The translations under genes were made by a program, and so were the position numbers. 64,000 bases of DNA from assembly GCF_024168825.1 (NCBI RefSeq), contig NZ_JALJWH010000001.1:1860001-1924000 (forward strand), read 5' to 3'. The notes beneath the pieces are model-generated. The model was not told the origin of the DNA and ran no database searches. It saw nothing but the letters and a program-made list of their open reading frames with translations. Position 1 is the stretch's first letter. Each line of letters opens with the position of its first letter. Positions 25,583 to 34,596 of the stretch are shown in pieces. The stretch is from Paenarthrobacter sp. A20. Its GTDB lineage: Bacteria > Actinomycetota > Actinomycetes > Actinomycetales > Micrococcaceae.

Positions 25583-26125
25583 ATGTCCATCCGGCACAGC
25601 CTGCTGGCCCTGCTCCAGGACCAGCCCCGGTACGGCTATGAGCTGCGCGTCGAATTCGAGGACCGGACCGGCGCAGCCTGGCCGCTGAACATCGGACAGG
25701 TTTACACCACGCTGGACCGGCTTGAGCGCGATGGATTGGTCAGTAAAGACGGCGACGACGGCGGCGGCCACGTCGTCTACAGCATCACCGATGCGGGAGC
25801 TGAGGCCGTCGGGGCTTGGTTTGGTGGTGCCGTGGACCGTGGCACCCCGCCACGGAACGAAATTGCCATCAAGCTGGCGCTCGCCGTGACGCTTCCGGGC
25901 GTAGATACCTCAGCGGTGATCCAATCCCAGCGGGAGGTCTCCGTCAGGGCTTTGCAGGAGCATACTCAAGCGCGAAAGGCGGTGTCCGCCAATCAGCGTT
26001 CGATGGACACGGCGGGACTGCTGGTGCTTGACTCGCTGATCTTCCAGGCCGAAGCCGAAGTGCGTTGGCTGGATCTCTGCGAAGCACGCATGGTCCAGGC
26101 TCAGGGGACTGGCGGAGCAGGCTAG
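25583..26125 (+). CDS. PadR-family transcriptional regulator
   Basis: A 180-residue regulator with an N-terminal winged helix (MSIRHSLLALLQDQPRYGYELRVEF, NIGQVYTTLDRLERDGLV) and a C-terminal helical PadR dimerisation region (Vir_C type, about 95-175). GCGAGGAACC provides the ribosome-binding site. It is 30 bases after the quinone oxidoreductase gene and probably in the same operon, the usual arrangement for a PadR repressor of a stress or efflux gene. The ligand is unknown. Confidence 0.88.
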   Translation: MSIRHSLLALLQDQPRYGYELRVEFEDRTGAAWPLNIGQVYTTLDRLERDGLVSKDGDDGGGHVVYSITDAGAEAVGAWFGGAVDRGTPPRNEIAIKLALAVTLPGVDTSAVIQSQREVSVRALQEHTQARKAVSANQRSMDTAGLLVLDSLIFQAEAEVRWLDLCEARMVQAQGTGGAG

Positions 26126-26278
26126 CTGCCTGGCCGCCACGCCCACCGCACGGGAACCACCGCTTACCGCACGGACCCCCTCGTTCCGGAGTGGGCAGAT
26201 CTGCGGTAGTTGAGCTCCTTGTTAGCGTCCTCCCTGAATGTTCAGCGCCCCAACGGCAGCAGTTCTCAAGGAGGAGAC

Positions 26279-28594
26279 ATGGGCAGAGCCCCTGACCAGG
26301 AAGAACTTGGCCAAGAAGAACTTGGCCAACAAGAACTTGACCTCAGCGATCTCGAGGAAAGGCTGGATCCTACGCTGCCTTCACCGGCCGTGGATGACTC
26401 CGCCCGGGAGGCTGAAGAGCGGAAGTGGACCCCGGCAAAGATCGGGCTCTGGGCGGCGATCTCGCTGCTTGGAGCGGTGGCGTGGTACATGCTCGCGCTG
26501 GTGCGCGGCGAGACCGTCAACGCCATCTGGTTCGTTTTCGCTGCAGTATGCACCTACCTGATCGGCTATCGCTTCTATTCCAAAGTCATTGAGCGCTACC
26601 TGCTCAAACCGGACGATCGCCGTGCCACTCCTGCCGAGTACAAGGCGGACGGCAAGGACTACGTCCGCACCGACCGCAACGTGTTGTTCGGCCACCACTT
26701 CGCGGCCATTGCCGGCGCCGGTCCACTGGTGGGACCGGTCATCGCAGCCCAGATGGGTTACCTGCCAGGCACAATCTGGATCATTATCGGCGTCGTCCTT
26801 GCCGGCGCCGTCCAGGACTACCTGGTCATGTTCTTCTCCATGCGCCGCGGTGGCCGTTCCCTTGGCCAGATGGCACGTGAAGAACTTGGCGTCATTGGTG
26901 GGACGGCGGCCCTCGTGGCCACCCTGCTCATCATGATCATCATCGTGGCCATTCTCGCCCTCGTGGTGGTCAACGCCCTCGGCGAGAGCCCGTGGGGTGT
27001 CTTCTCCGTGGGGATGACCATCCCTATCGCATTGTTCATGGGCGTCTATCTTCGCTTCATCAGGCCGGGCAAGGTGATGGAAGTATCCATCATCGGCTTC
27101 GTGCTGCTCATGGCTGCCATCATTGGCGGCGGCGCCGTGGCCGGAACCGAGTGGGGTGCGGCCTTCTTCCACCTGGACAAGGTCACTATTGCCTGGGGGC
27201 TCATCGTCTACGGGTTCATCGCCGCCATCCTGCCGGTGTGGCTGCTCCTCGCGCCACGGGATTACCTGTCCACGTTCATGAAGATCGGCGTGATCGTGAT
27301 GCTGGCGCTCGCCATCATCGTGGTGCGTCCGGAAATCACCGTCCCAGCATTCAGCGAGTTCGCCGGCAAGGAGAACGGCCCGGTCTTCTCAGGGGCACTG
27401 TTCCCCTTCCTGTTCGTGACCATTGCCTGTGGTGCCCTGTCCGGATTCCACGCGCTCATTTCATCGGGGACCACACCCAAGCTGATCGAGAAGGAGCGGC
27501 AGACCCGCTTCATCGGCTACGGCGGCATGCTCATGGAATCATTTGTGGCCATCATGGCCCTGGTAGCTGCCATCTCGATCGACCGCGGCATCTACTTCGC
27601 CATGAACGCGCCCCTTGCCCTCACCGGGGGCACCGTGGAATCTGCGGCGCAATGGGTGAACAGCCTCGGCCTGGCCAACGTAAACATCACCCCGGACGTG
27701 CTGGCCCAGACGGCAAAGGACGTGGGCGAGGAGAGCATTATTTCCCGTTCGGGTGGTGCGCCCACGCTGGCTGTCGGTCTGGCGCACATCATGCAGCAGT
27801 TCATCGGCGGACCCGGAATGATGGCTTTCTGGTACCACTTCGCTATCATGTTCGAGGCCCTTTTCATCCTCACCGCAGTGGACGCCGGCACCCGTGTTGC
27901 CCGGTTCATGCTGCAGGATTCCATCGGCAACTTTGTTCCCAGGTTCAAGGAAGCCTCATGGCGTCCCGGTGCCTGGCTGTGCACTGCCATCATGGTGGGC
28001 GCCTGGGGTGCGGTGCTCCTGATGGGCGTGACCGACCCCCTGGGTGGCATCAACACGCTCTTCCCGCTGTTCGGAATAGCCAACCAGCTTCTGGCAGCCA
28101 TTGCTTTGGCCGTATGCCTCGCCATCTGCGCCAAGCGCGGAGTGTTCAAGTGGCTGTGGATCGTGGCAATCCCGCTGGCTTTCGTCGCCGTCGTGACCAT
28201 CACGGCCAGTTTCCACAAGATCTTCTCGCCCGTTCCTGCGGTGGGCTACTTTGCCAACAACCAGGCGTTCGCCAAGGCCTTGGCCGATGGCAAGACGGAG
28301 TTCGGCACGGCCAAGACCGTGGCGGCCATGGAAGCGGTGGTCCGCAACACCGCGATCCAGGGCGTACTCTCCGTCATCTTCGTGACGCTGAGCATCATCG
28401 TGATCGTCGCCGCACTGCTGGCAACCATCAAAGCCATCCGCGCCCGCGGCGGACAAGATCATGAGGACCCGGCTGTTCCTTCCAAAGTGTTCGCCCCTGC
28501 CGGGCTGATCCCCACGACGGCGGAGAAGGTCCTGCTCGCGGAATGGGACGCACTCCCGGCGGAGAAGCGGACGCAGAAGGCCGGGCATCACTGA
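26279..28594 (+). CDS. cstA: CstA carbon starvation protein / pyruvate transporter
   Basis: A 771-residue membrane protein with about 16-18 helices, the CstA/BtsT family that imports pyruvate (and perhaps peptides) when carbon is limiting. YRFYSKVIERYLLKPDDRRATPAEY, FGHHFAAIAGAGPLVGPVIAAQMGYLPG and HALISSGTTPK are family landmarks. The N-terminal 45 residues are acidic, cytosolic and include a 15-bp DNA repeat coding for EELGQ-type units. The ATG follows AAGGAGGAGAC, the strongest ribosome-binding site in the window. It overlaps ybdD by 1 base. Confidence 0.93.
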   Translation: MGRAPDQEELGQEELGQQELDLSDLEERLDPTLPSPAVDDSAREAEERKWTPAKIGLWAAISLLGAVAWYMLALVRGETVNAIWFVFAAVCTYLIGYRFYSKVIERYLLKPDDRRATPAEYKADGKDYVRTDRNVLFGHHFAAIAGAGPLVGPVIAAQMGYLPGTIWIIIGVVLAGAVQDYLVMFFSMRRGGRSLGQMAREELGVIGGTAALVATLLIMIIIVAILALVVVNALGESPWGVFSVGMTIPIALFMGVYLRFIRPGKVMEVSIIGFVLLMAAIIGGGAVAGTEWGAAFFHLDKVTIAWGLIVYGFIAAILPVWLLLAPRDYLSTFMKIGVIVMLALAIIVVRPEITVPAFSEFAGKENGPVFSGALFPFLFVTIACGALSGFHALISSGTTPKLIEKERQTRFIGYGGMLMESFVAIMALVAAISIDRGIYFAMNAPLALTGGTVESAAQWVNSLGLANVNITPDVLAQTAKDVGEESIISRSGGAPTLAVGLAHIMQQFIGGPGMMAFWYHFAIMFEALFILTAVDAGTRVARFMLQDSIGNFVPRFKEASWRPGAWLCTAIMVGAWGAVLLMGVTDPLGGINTLFPLFGIANQLLAAIALAVCLAICAKRGVFKWLWIVAIPLAFVAVVTITASFHKIFSPVPAVGYFANNQAFAKALADGKTEFGTAKTVAAMEAVVRNTAIQGVLSVIFVTLSIIVIVAALLATIKAIRARGGQDHEDPAVPSKVFAPAGLIPTTAEKVLLAEWDALPAEKRTQKAGHH
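26301..26345 (+). repeat. Three 15-bp tandem repeats in the cstA N-terminus
   Basis: AAGAACTTGGCCAAG, AAGAACTTGGCCAAC and AAGAACTTGACCTCA follow each other in frame, coding for E-E-L-G/D-Q/L units. Copy number could vary by 5 residues without a frameshift. Confidence 0.8.
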
Positions 28595-28785
28595 TGAATG
28601 CCGTGGCCAAAGGGCTTCGTGGCTTCGCCACTTTCATGGGCTCGCTCATGGGTGCCGACGCCTACAGCAAGTACCTGGAGCACTTCACCACCACGGGCCA
28701 TGCTGGTCCCGCCATGACTGAACGCGAGTTCTGGCGGGACCGGATGGACCGGCAGGACAGCAATCCCCAGGGCCGGTGTTGCTGA
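28594..28785 (+). CDS. YbdD/YjiX-family small protein (DUF466)
   Basis: A 63-residue soluble protein. GADAYSKYLEHF, MTEREFWRDRMDRQ and a C-terminal RCC match the YbdD/YjiX family, which is almost always encoded next to cstA/btsT and may tune the transporter. The ATG overlaps the cstA stop (TGATG), so translation is probably coupled. Function in detail is unknown. Confidence 0.88.
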   Translation: MNAVAKGLRGFATFMGSLMGADAYSKYLEHFTTTGHAGPAMTEREFWRDRMDRQDSNPQGRCC

Positions 28786-28864
28786 CGCGGAGTTTCGCTA
28801 CGAACGAAGTCCAAATACTGCTCCAGGGCCCGGCTTCGCTTGAACCACATGAGAGTATGAACGA

Positions 28865-29563
28865 ATGAGCGATCTGAACAACATTCAGCCCACGGATGAG
28901 GCTTCGGACGACACTCCCGTGGAGGGCACCACGCTGGACGGCAGCGGGCTGGACGGCACCGCGCTGGACGGCGCCACGTTGGACCGGGACCTGGCGGCAG
29001 CCGATGGACAGCCATCCGGGCAGGAAGAGTCCGGGCAGGACGTCAAGCCCAAGGCAACCAGCCTTCATGAGCTCGTTGACGAGCCTGCAAAGGTGATGCG
29101 GATCGGCACCATGATCCGTCAGCTCCTGGAGGAAGTTAAGGCTGCTCCTTTGGACGACGCCGCCCGCGGCCGGCTCGCGGAAATTCATGAGCGCTCCATC
29201 AAGGAACTTGAGGACGGACTGGCTCCGGAACTCATTGAAGAGTTGGAGCGGATAAGCTTGCCGCTTCCGGAGGGCAAGGCACCTTCCGACGCGGAGCTTC
29301 GTATTGCCCAGGCGCAGCTGGTGGGATGGCTGGAGGGTCTGTTCCACGGTATCCAGGCTGCGATCGCCGCCCAGCAGGCAGCCAAGGAACACGCTGCCGC
29401 GCAGATGCAACTCCGTCAGCTGCCGCCGGGAACGGTCATCGCCCCGGGCATTGTCATTGGCGAGAACGGCCAACCACAGCGTGCTTCTGCGCCAGGTGCC
29501 CACGGCGCTGCTCCGCAAGGCCGCACGGAAGACCCCGACCACGGTCCGGGTCAGTACCTCTGA
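28865..29563 (+). CDS. bpa: Bacterial proteasome activator (Bpa/PafE)
   Basis: A 232-residue protein whose ring opens the 20S proteasome gate without ATP. The core helices (residues about 65-185; DEPAKVMRIGTMIRQLLEEVK, IHERSIKELEDGLAPELIEEL, QAQLVGWLEGLFHGIQAAIAAQQ) match Mycobacterium tuberculosis Bpa. The protein ends in GQYL, the docking motif that inserts into the alpha-ring. A low-complexity N-terminus has repeated LDG units (TTLDGSGLDGTALDGATLD). It implies that a proteasome is encoded elsewhere in the genome. The ribosome-binding site is weak. Confidence 0.93.
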   Translation: MSDLNNIQPTDEASDDTPVEGTTLDGSGLDGTALDGATLDRDLAAADGQPSGQEESGQDVKPKATSLHELVDEPAKVMRIGTMIRQLLEEVKAAPLDDAARGRLAEIHERSIKELEDGLAPELIEELERISLPLPEGKAPSDAELRIAQAQLVGWLEGLFHGIQAAIAAQQAAKEHAAAQMQLRQLPPGTVIAPGIVIGENGQPQRASAPGAHGAAPQGRTEDPDHGPGQYL

Positions 29564-29571
29564 GCTCGCAC

Positions 29572-30012
29572 GTGGGTTTCTTTGGGGCCGTCCGCCAAGG
29601 ACGGAAAGACGATCTGGAGCTCGGCAAGGGGTTGTGGCGACGCGCCCACGACCGTTTCCACCGGGGCCTGGACCGGTACCACCAGGTTCTTGAGGGCGTT
29701 GACGATGACGAGCTGTACAACGAACTCGTGGAGATAGCCAACGAACTGGCCGGGTTGTCCCCGCTCGTCAGGACTATCTGCGTGGAGGCCCAAAAACGTT
29801 CCCCGAGCGACGGCCTGGATGTCCCCGGGGCGCTTGCGGGGGTTCACCGTGCCTTGTCCAAGGCCGGAAATTCACTTGCTACTACCGCCGAAGCCGCGGC
29901 GATGCTGCGGTTGGCTGTTGGCCCCGTCCCGGTAGGAGCGCTGTCCGTCCGGCGACGCGCGGAGTCTGTGTTCGAACAGGTTGCTGACGCGGAGCGCCAG
30001 CTCAACAGCTGA
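29572..30012 (+). CDS. Helical hypothetical protein in the bpa operon
   Basis: A 146-residue protein of unknown function, rich in helices, with no signal peptide or membrane segment. It begins at GTG 29572 (VGFFGAVRQGRKDDLELG), 8 bases after the bpa stop, so it is almost certainly co-transcribed. HDRFHRGLDRYHQVLEGVDDDELYNELVEIANELAGL and the last 30 residues look like paired amphipathic helices. The tight link to bpa makes a proteasome-related role possible but unproven. Confidence 0.72.
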   Translation: MGFFGAVRQGRKDDLELGKGLWRRAHDRFHRGLDRYHQVLEGVDDDELYNELVEIANELAGLSPLVRTICVEAQKRSPSDGLDVPGALAGVHRALSKAGNSLATTAEAAAMLRLAVGPVPVGALSVRRRAESVFEQVADAERQLNS

Positions 30013-30140
30013 CGGGAGAGTGACAATAAGCCAAGCGTGCGCAACTACACGCGCACGCCTTTATTCCTCCTTCACAAGAAGTTAAGCGCATAGCTGATCT
30101 CCGTAACATTCAGGGCTTTTCACGGGTTTGTGCTGGCAGT

Positions 30141-30989
30141 ATGGCAGACATGACTTCGTCACCAACACTTACTTTCAACGACGGCAACACCATCCCCCAG
30201 CTCGGCTACGGGGTGTGGCAAGTTGAAGACGATGTAGCCGAAAAGGTGGTGCGCCAGGCCTTCGAAGCCGGGTTCCGCCACATCGATACCGCCAAGATCT
30301 ACGGCAACGAGGCAGGCGTCGGCCGTGCCATTGCCTCTTCCGGCCTTTCGGCCGAAGAAATCTTCATCACCACCAAGCTGTGGAACGCGGATCAGGGCTA
30401 CGAGTCCACGCTCGAGGCTTTCGAGAAGTCCTTGGACCACCTGGGCCTGGAGACCTTGGACCTCTACCTGATTCACTGGCAGCAGCCCAAGCAGGAAAAG
30501 TATGTTGACACCTGGAAAGCACTCATCGAGCTCAAGAAGCGCGGTCGGGTCAAGTCCATCGGTGTCTCCAACTTCACCAAGGAAGGCCTGCAGCGCATCA
30601 TCGATGAAACCGGCGTTGTTCCGGCCATCAACCAGGTTGAACTGCACCCGTTCTTCAACCAGGCCGAGCTGCGCGAATTCAACGCCTCCAAGGGCATCCT
30701 GACCCAGGCCTGGTCGCCGCTGGGACAGGGTGGTGAGCTGCTCGAAAGCGCCACCGTTGCTGAGATTGCTGCGAAGCACGATGCGACTCCGGCCCAGGTC
30801 GTCATCGCCTGGCACCTGGCCATCGGCAATGTGGTCATTCCCAAGTCCGTCACCGAGTCCCGCATCCAGGAGAACTTCGCGGCTCTCAACGTCACGCTCG
30901 ACGCCACCGACATCGAGGCCATCAACGGCCTGGACCGCGGTGCCGAAGGCCGCATCGGCCCGGACCCGGCAGTCTCCGACTTCGCCTAA
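30141..30989 (+). CDS. Aldo/keto reductase (2,5-diketogluconate-reductase type)
   Basis: A 282-residue NADPH-dependent carbonyl reductase of the AKR superfamily. The catalytic tetrad is visible: Asp and Tyr in HIDTAKIYGNE (about 48-58), Lys in FITTKLWNAD and His in YLIHWQQP. SIGVSNFT and VIPKSVTESRIQENF (NADP-binding loop) follow. The ATG at 30141 has no strong ribosome-binding site; ATG 30150 is an alternative. It stands alone, ending with a hairpin at 31008. Confidence 0.9.
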   Translation: MADMTSSPTLTFNDGNTIPQLGYGVWQVEDDVAEKVVRQAFEAGFRHIDTAKIYGNEAGVGRAIASSGLSAEEIFITTKLWNADQGYESTLEAFEKSLDHLGLETLDLYLIHWQQPKQEKYVDTWKALIELKKRGRVKSIGVSNFTKEGLQRIIDETGVVPAINQVELHPFFNQAELREFNASKGILTQAWSPLGQGGELLESATVAEIAAKHDATPAQVVIAWHLAIGNVVIPKSVTESRIQENFAALNVTLDATDIEAINGLDRGAEGRIGPDPAVSDFA

Positions 30990-31007
30990 GCCTGAAGCTT
31001 GACCCGA

Positions 31008-31037
31008 ATGCCCCGTACCCACCTTGGGTGCGGGGCA
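31008..31037 (+). terminator. Possible terminator after the aldo/keto reductase gene
   Basis: ATGCCCCGTACCC pairs with GGGTGCGGGGCAT (one G-T pair) around a short loop, 18 bases past the stop. No T-run follows. Confidence 0.5.
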
Positions 31038-31138
31038 TCCGGCGTTAATGGTCGACGGCGGCACCCGCCAGAGGAACGCATGCGCGACGAAGTCCGTGGT
31101 GAAATTGAACAACCCCAGTGGACGAGGACGGAGCTTGC

Positions 31139-32095
31139 ATGGTGGTGTTTGACGCATTGGAGCGGCAGATCGTTGCCGCCCTCCAACTTGATCCGCGGTG
31201 CCCTTGGCGGAAGATGGCAGCAGTCCTCGGCGAGGCGGAGCGAACTGTAGCCCGTCGCGGATCACAGCTTTTGGACTCCGGTGCTGTAGCTGTGGTGGGG
31301 ATCCGCCCCAGGCCGGCCGTGGTGCTGGTGGAAATGCGGTGCATGCCGGGCACGGTTCGTGCCGCGGCCCAAGCGCTCTCGCAACGGACTGACACCACGT
31401 TTGTCTACACCACCACCGGAACGGGCGACTGCGTGGCGGAAATACTCACCGAGCCGTCCCGTCTGGCCGATGTGTTGTCGGATGAACTACCGTCCACCAT
31501 AGGCTTGCGTGATGCCACGAGCTACCCGGTCCTGCGGTACTTCCGTACCATCCGGGAGTGGCGCCCGGAGATTCTCACGGCCGATAAGTCCGAGGCGCTC
31601 CGCTCCAGCCTCACCCAGGACACAGGCATCCTGGTGCCCCGGCAGGATCTGAGCCGCCAGGACAACGAGCTTGTCGACGCCCTCTGTGCCGACGGCCGGA
31701 TGAGCTTTGAAGCGTTGGGACGCCGCGTGGGTGTTTCGGAGGCAACAGCACGGCGCCGCAGTGAGTGGCTGCTGGCCAACAACCAGATCCATTTGCGGGC
31801 AATCGTTGAGCCGGCATCCTTTGGCTTGGGAGTCGAGGCCTTGCTCTGGATCCGGGCCTCCCCGCAGCACGTTGAACACGTTGGAAAAAGCCTGGCTGAG
31901 CTTCCCACTGTCCGTTATGCCGCGGCGATCGCCGGGGACTACCAGATCATGGCCGATGTGACAGTGGAGGACATGTCAGCCCTCTACCGCTTCATCACGG
32001 ACTCAGAGTGGGCGCAGAACGCTGTCACTGTGGATGTTTCGATTTTGTTGGACGCGCGAAAGCGTGGCGGCAGGGTCATGCGCTCATCGTCGTAA
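31139..32095 (+). CDS. Lrp/AsnC-family regulator with duplicated HTH-sensor architecture
   Basis: A 318-residue regulator, about twice the usual Lrp length. It has two HTH_AsnC domains (residues about 3-55, VFDALERQIVAALQLDPRCPW; and about 178-225, LSRQDNELVDALCADGRMSFEALGRRVGVS) each followed by a RAM-type sensor region. The ATG at 31139 follows GGAG at 7 bases. Its last 20 bases overlap the end of the convergent amidase gene. By position it probably controls the amidase/transporter/M20 locus. The double architecture suggests a pseudo-dimer in one chain. Confidence 0.85.
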   Translation: MVVFDALERQIVAALQLDPRCPWRKMAAVLGEAERTVARRGSQLLDSGAVAVVGIRPRPAVVLVEMRCMPGTVRAAAQALSQRTDTTFVYTTTGTGDCVAEILTEPSRLADVLSDELPSTIGLRDATSYPVLRYFRTIREWRPEILTADKSEALRSSLTQDTGILVPRQDLSRQDNELVDALCADGRMSFEALGRRVGVSEATARRRSEWLLANNQIHLRAIVEPASFGLGVEALLWIRASPQHVEHVGKSLAELPTVRYAAAIAGDYQIMADVTVEDMSALYRFITDSEWAQNAVTVDVSILLDARKRGGRVMRSSS

Positions 32096-33524
32096 GCGGC
32101 GGCTGTTCTGCCAGGACAGCTGGAGCAACGGCGGCGTACCCGGTCTGCTGCTCGAAGGCGCGGCCGTAGCGGAGCAGCTGCATATCCGTGTAATGGTTGC
32201 CAGCCAGCTGCAGACCGATGGGGAGCCCCGTGGAACTGAAGCCGGCCGGAACGCTGAGCACCGGCAGGCCCGTGGCGGACAGGAGGCAGGCTGACCGCAT
32301 CCAGTCCAAGTATGTTTCGGAGGCCACGCCGGCAATATCGGAGGGGTACCGCAGCGTGGCGTCGAAGGGCAGGACCTGGGCGCATGGGCTGGCGAAGAGG
32401 TCGTAGCGCCCGAAGAACTCCTGCACGCTGCGTTCAAGGCGGGTGCGGGCGGCGGCTGTCTCGATCAAGTCCTGCGCAGTGAGGGCGAATCCCTTCTCCA
32501 CGTTCCAATGCACTTCGGGCTTGATCACGTCCCCGGCGCGCTCCAGAATCGGCCCCAGGCCCGCGGCGAAGTCCATGGCACGCGTGTTGCCGAATACCAG
32601 GTCTGCTTCGCTGAAGTCCGGGGTGGCTTCCTCAACAATCGCACCCAGGTCCTCGAAGACGGCCAGTTGCCGTTCGAGGTGCTCCACGATCTCAGGGTCC
32701 ACCGGAACGCCGATGCCAAAGTCCCGCGACCAGCCAATCCGAACACCGCGCATGTCGGTCTCGAGTCCGGCCCGGAAGACCTTCGGATCAAGGCCCGCAG
32801 GGTGCGGAACGCGGGGATCCTTGCCCGCCGTCACGGACATGAACAGGGCAATGTCCTCCACGCTCCGGGCCATGGGCCCCGTCCTTCCCAGCCACGCGTA
32901 GGCGTTGACGTCGGACGGCATGGGGATGACCGCCGTCGACGGCCTGAAACCGACCACATTGCAGAAGGAAGCCGGGATGCGGAGCGAACCGCCCATGTCG
33001 CTGCCGTCGCCGATGCTCTGGACACGGGATGCGACGACGGCGGCCACGCCACCGCTGCTGCCGCCGGCACTCAGCGTTGGCGCGTAAGGGTTGGTCGTGG
33101 TGCCGAACAGGTCGTTGAACGTATGGGAGCCCGCGCCAAACTCGGGAACATTGGACTTACCTGTAGTGACAACGCCGGCCGCTTTCAAGCGCGCAATGAT
33201 GAGGTCGTCGGCGTCGGGAACATACTCACGCAAGGCGAGTGAGCCCTGGGTGGTGCGCATCCCGGCGGTGTTGTTGGTGTCCTTGTGCGTCATGGGTACG
33301 CCATGGAGGGGTGCCAGGGCGGCCCCCGAGGCCGTCAGCTGGTCGGCGCGGTGTGCCAAGGCGTGGGCGCCTTCGGCGTCGAGCGTCACCACGGCGTTGA
33401 TCGCTGGGTTTACCTCGGAAATGCGCTCCAGATGTTCTGCCAAGGCTTCGCGCGCCGAGACCTTCTTCTCGCGGATGGCTGCGGAAAGTTCGACGGCGGA
33501 CAGCTCGCCAATAGTGTCAGGCAT
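32076..33524 (-). CDS. Amidase (amidase-signature family)
   Basis: A 482-residue amide hydrolase with a Ser-cisSer-Lys triad: Lys in PMTHKDTNNTAG (about 80), cis-Ser and Ser in GGSSGGVAAVVAS and SDMGGSLRIPA (about 150-180). The substrate is unknown; the DNA nearby encodes two membrane proteins and an M20 amidohydrolase, suggesting sequential cleavage of an amide or N-acyl compound. The ATG at 33524 follows AAAGGAG. It is divergent from the DUF5058 gene and overlaps the Lrp gene tail-to-tail by 20 bases. Confidence 0.88.
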   Translation of the reverse strand: MPDTIGELSAVELSAAIREKKVSAREALAEHLERISEVNPAINAVVTLDAEGAHALAHRADQLTASGAALAPLHGVPMTHKDTNNTAGMRTTQGSLALREYVPDADDLIIARLKAAGVVTTGKSNVPEFGAGSHTFNDLFGTTTNPYAPTLSAGGSSGGVAAVVASRVQSIGDGSDMGGSLRIPASFCNVVGFRPSTAVIPMPSDVNAYAWLGRTGPMARSVEDIALFMSVTAGKDPRVPHPAGLDPKVFRAGLETDMRGVRIGWSRDFGIGVPVDPEIVEHLERQLAVFEDLGAIVEEATPDFSEADLVFGNTRAMDFAAGLGPILERAGDVIKPEVHWNVEKGFALTAQDLIETAAARTRLERSVQEFFGRYDLFASPCAQVLPFDATLRYPSDIAGVASETYLDWMRSACLLSATGLPVLSVPAGFSSTGLPIGLQLAGNHYTDMQLLRYGRAFEQQTGYAAVAPAVLAEQPPLTTMSA

Positions 33525-33557
33525 GGTGCTCCTTTGCTGGATTGCTACTGCCTGAAA

Positions 33558-33573
33558 GTGTGCCGGGTCACAC
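33558..33573. promoter_or_regulatory. Candidate operator between the amidase and DUF5058 genes
   Basis: GTGTG-CCGGGT-CACAC, an inverted repeat with a 6-base spacer, lies 34 bases upstream of the amidase start in the 270-base divergent gap. The double-length Lrp/AsnC protein is a plausible binder. This is inferred only. Confidence 0.3.
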
Positions 33574-33794
33574 GGGGTGGGGGAAGTCCCGAAACGGCGA
33601 AAGGCAAGCTTTGACCGATTCGGCCACATTGAAGGCTGATTCCGTCAGCTATTGTGTGTGATCCGGCTCATAGCAGAAGGTGTTGGTAACCCACTGGCCG
33701 ATCTGGTCGCTGGGTAGGATTTTCCCCAGAGCACCGGATGCGAACAGCGTGGTTCGGATGTGGACTTGCCGAGGGGCCGACACCGGAGGTTCCC

Positions 33795-34544
33795 ATGCAC
33801 CAACCCCTGGCTCTTCAACCGCTCGCCCCCAACGAGTCCACCGACATCATGGCCATCGCCAACAATCCCATCCTGTGGATCTGCGTGGCAGGCGTGTTCG
33901 GCGTGATCATCCTTCAGTCCGTCATCTTCATGAAAGCTGCCCGGACCGCCGCCCCATCCGTGGACATGAGCACGCAGGACATCAAGACCTCGTTCCGCTC
34001 CGGCGCTGTATCGGCCATCGGCCCCTCCCTGGCAGTCTCGCTCGTCGCCATTGCGCTGCTCGGCCTCTTCGGCGCGCCGGCTGTGCTGTCCAGGATCGGG
34101 CTGATCGGTTCTGCTGCATACGACGTATCCGCCGCCGGCATCGCGGCAGGTTCCATGGGCGCCAAGCTCGGCGATGCCAGCTATACGCAAAGTGTCTTCG
34201 CAGTCGCCTTCTTCGCCATGAGCATCGGCGGAGCGATGTGGATGCTCGCCACCCTGATCCTGACCCCGGTCCTGCGAAAGGGCGACGCCAAGATCCGATC
34301 CGTGAACCCGGCCGCCATGGCCATCGTCCCGGCAGCCGCCCTGATCGGAGCCTTCTCCTGCCTGGGGCTCACCGAACTGCCCAAGTCAGGGATCCATGTG
34401 CTGTCCTTTGTTGTCTCCGCCGCGGTCATGGGCACCTGCCTGCTGCTGGCCAAGAAACTCGGCAAGAGCTGGCTGCGTGAGTGGGGGCTCGGCATTTCCA
34501 TCGTCATCGGGCTCGGCGCAGCCTACCTCGCTGTCGGCGCCTGA
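33795..34544 (+). CDS. DUF5058 family membrane protein
   Basis: A 249-residue protein with about 6-7 hydrophobic segments (starting at NPILWICVAGVFGVIILQSVIFM) and the pattern of the DUF5058 family. SYTQSVFAVAFFAMSIGGAMWML and the Ser/Gly-rich GIAAGSMGAKLGDAS are its characteristic stretches. CGGAGG precedes the ATG at 33795. It is the first gene of an apparent three-gene operon with another small membrane protein and an M20 amidohydrolase, so transport of the substrate or product is the likely role. No experimental role is known to me. Confidence 0.8.
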   Translation: MHQPLALQPLAPNESTDIMAIANNPILWICVAGVFGVIILQSVIFMKAARTAAPSVDMSTQDIKTSFRSGAVSAIGPSLAVSLVAIALLGLFGAPAVLSRIGLIGSAAYDVSAAGIAAGSMGAKLGDASYTQSVFAVAFFAMSIGGAMWMLATLILTPVLRKGDAKIRSVNPAAMAIVPAAALIGAFSCLGLTELPKSGIHVLSFVVSAAVMGTCLLLAKKLGKSWLREWGLGISIVIGLGAAYLAVGA

Positions 34545-34596
34545 TCCCGCCTCCCGCCATCAGACCCGGACTTTGAGCACGAAAGGAACACCCCTC

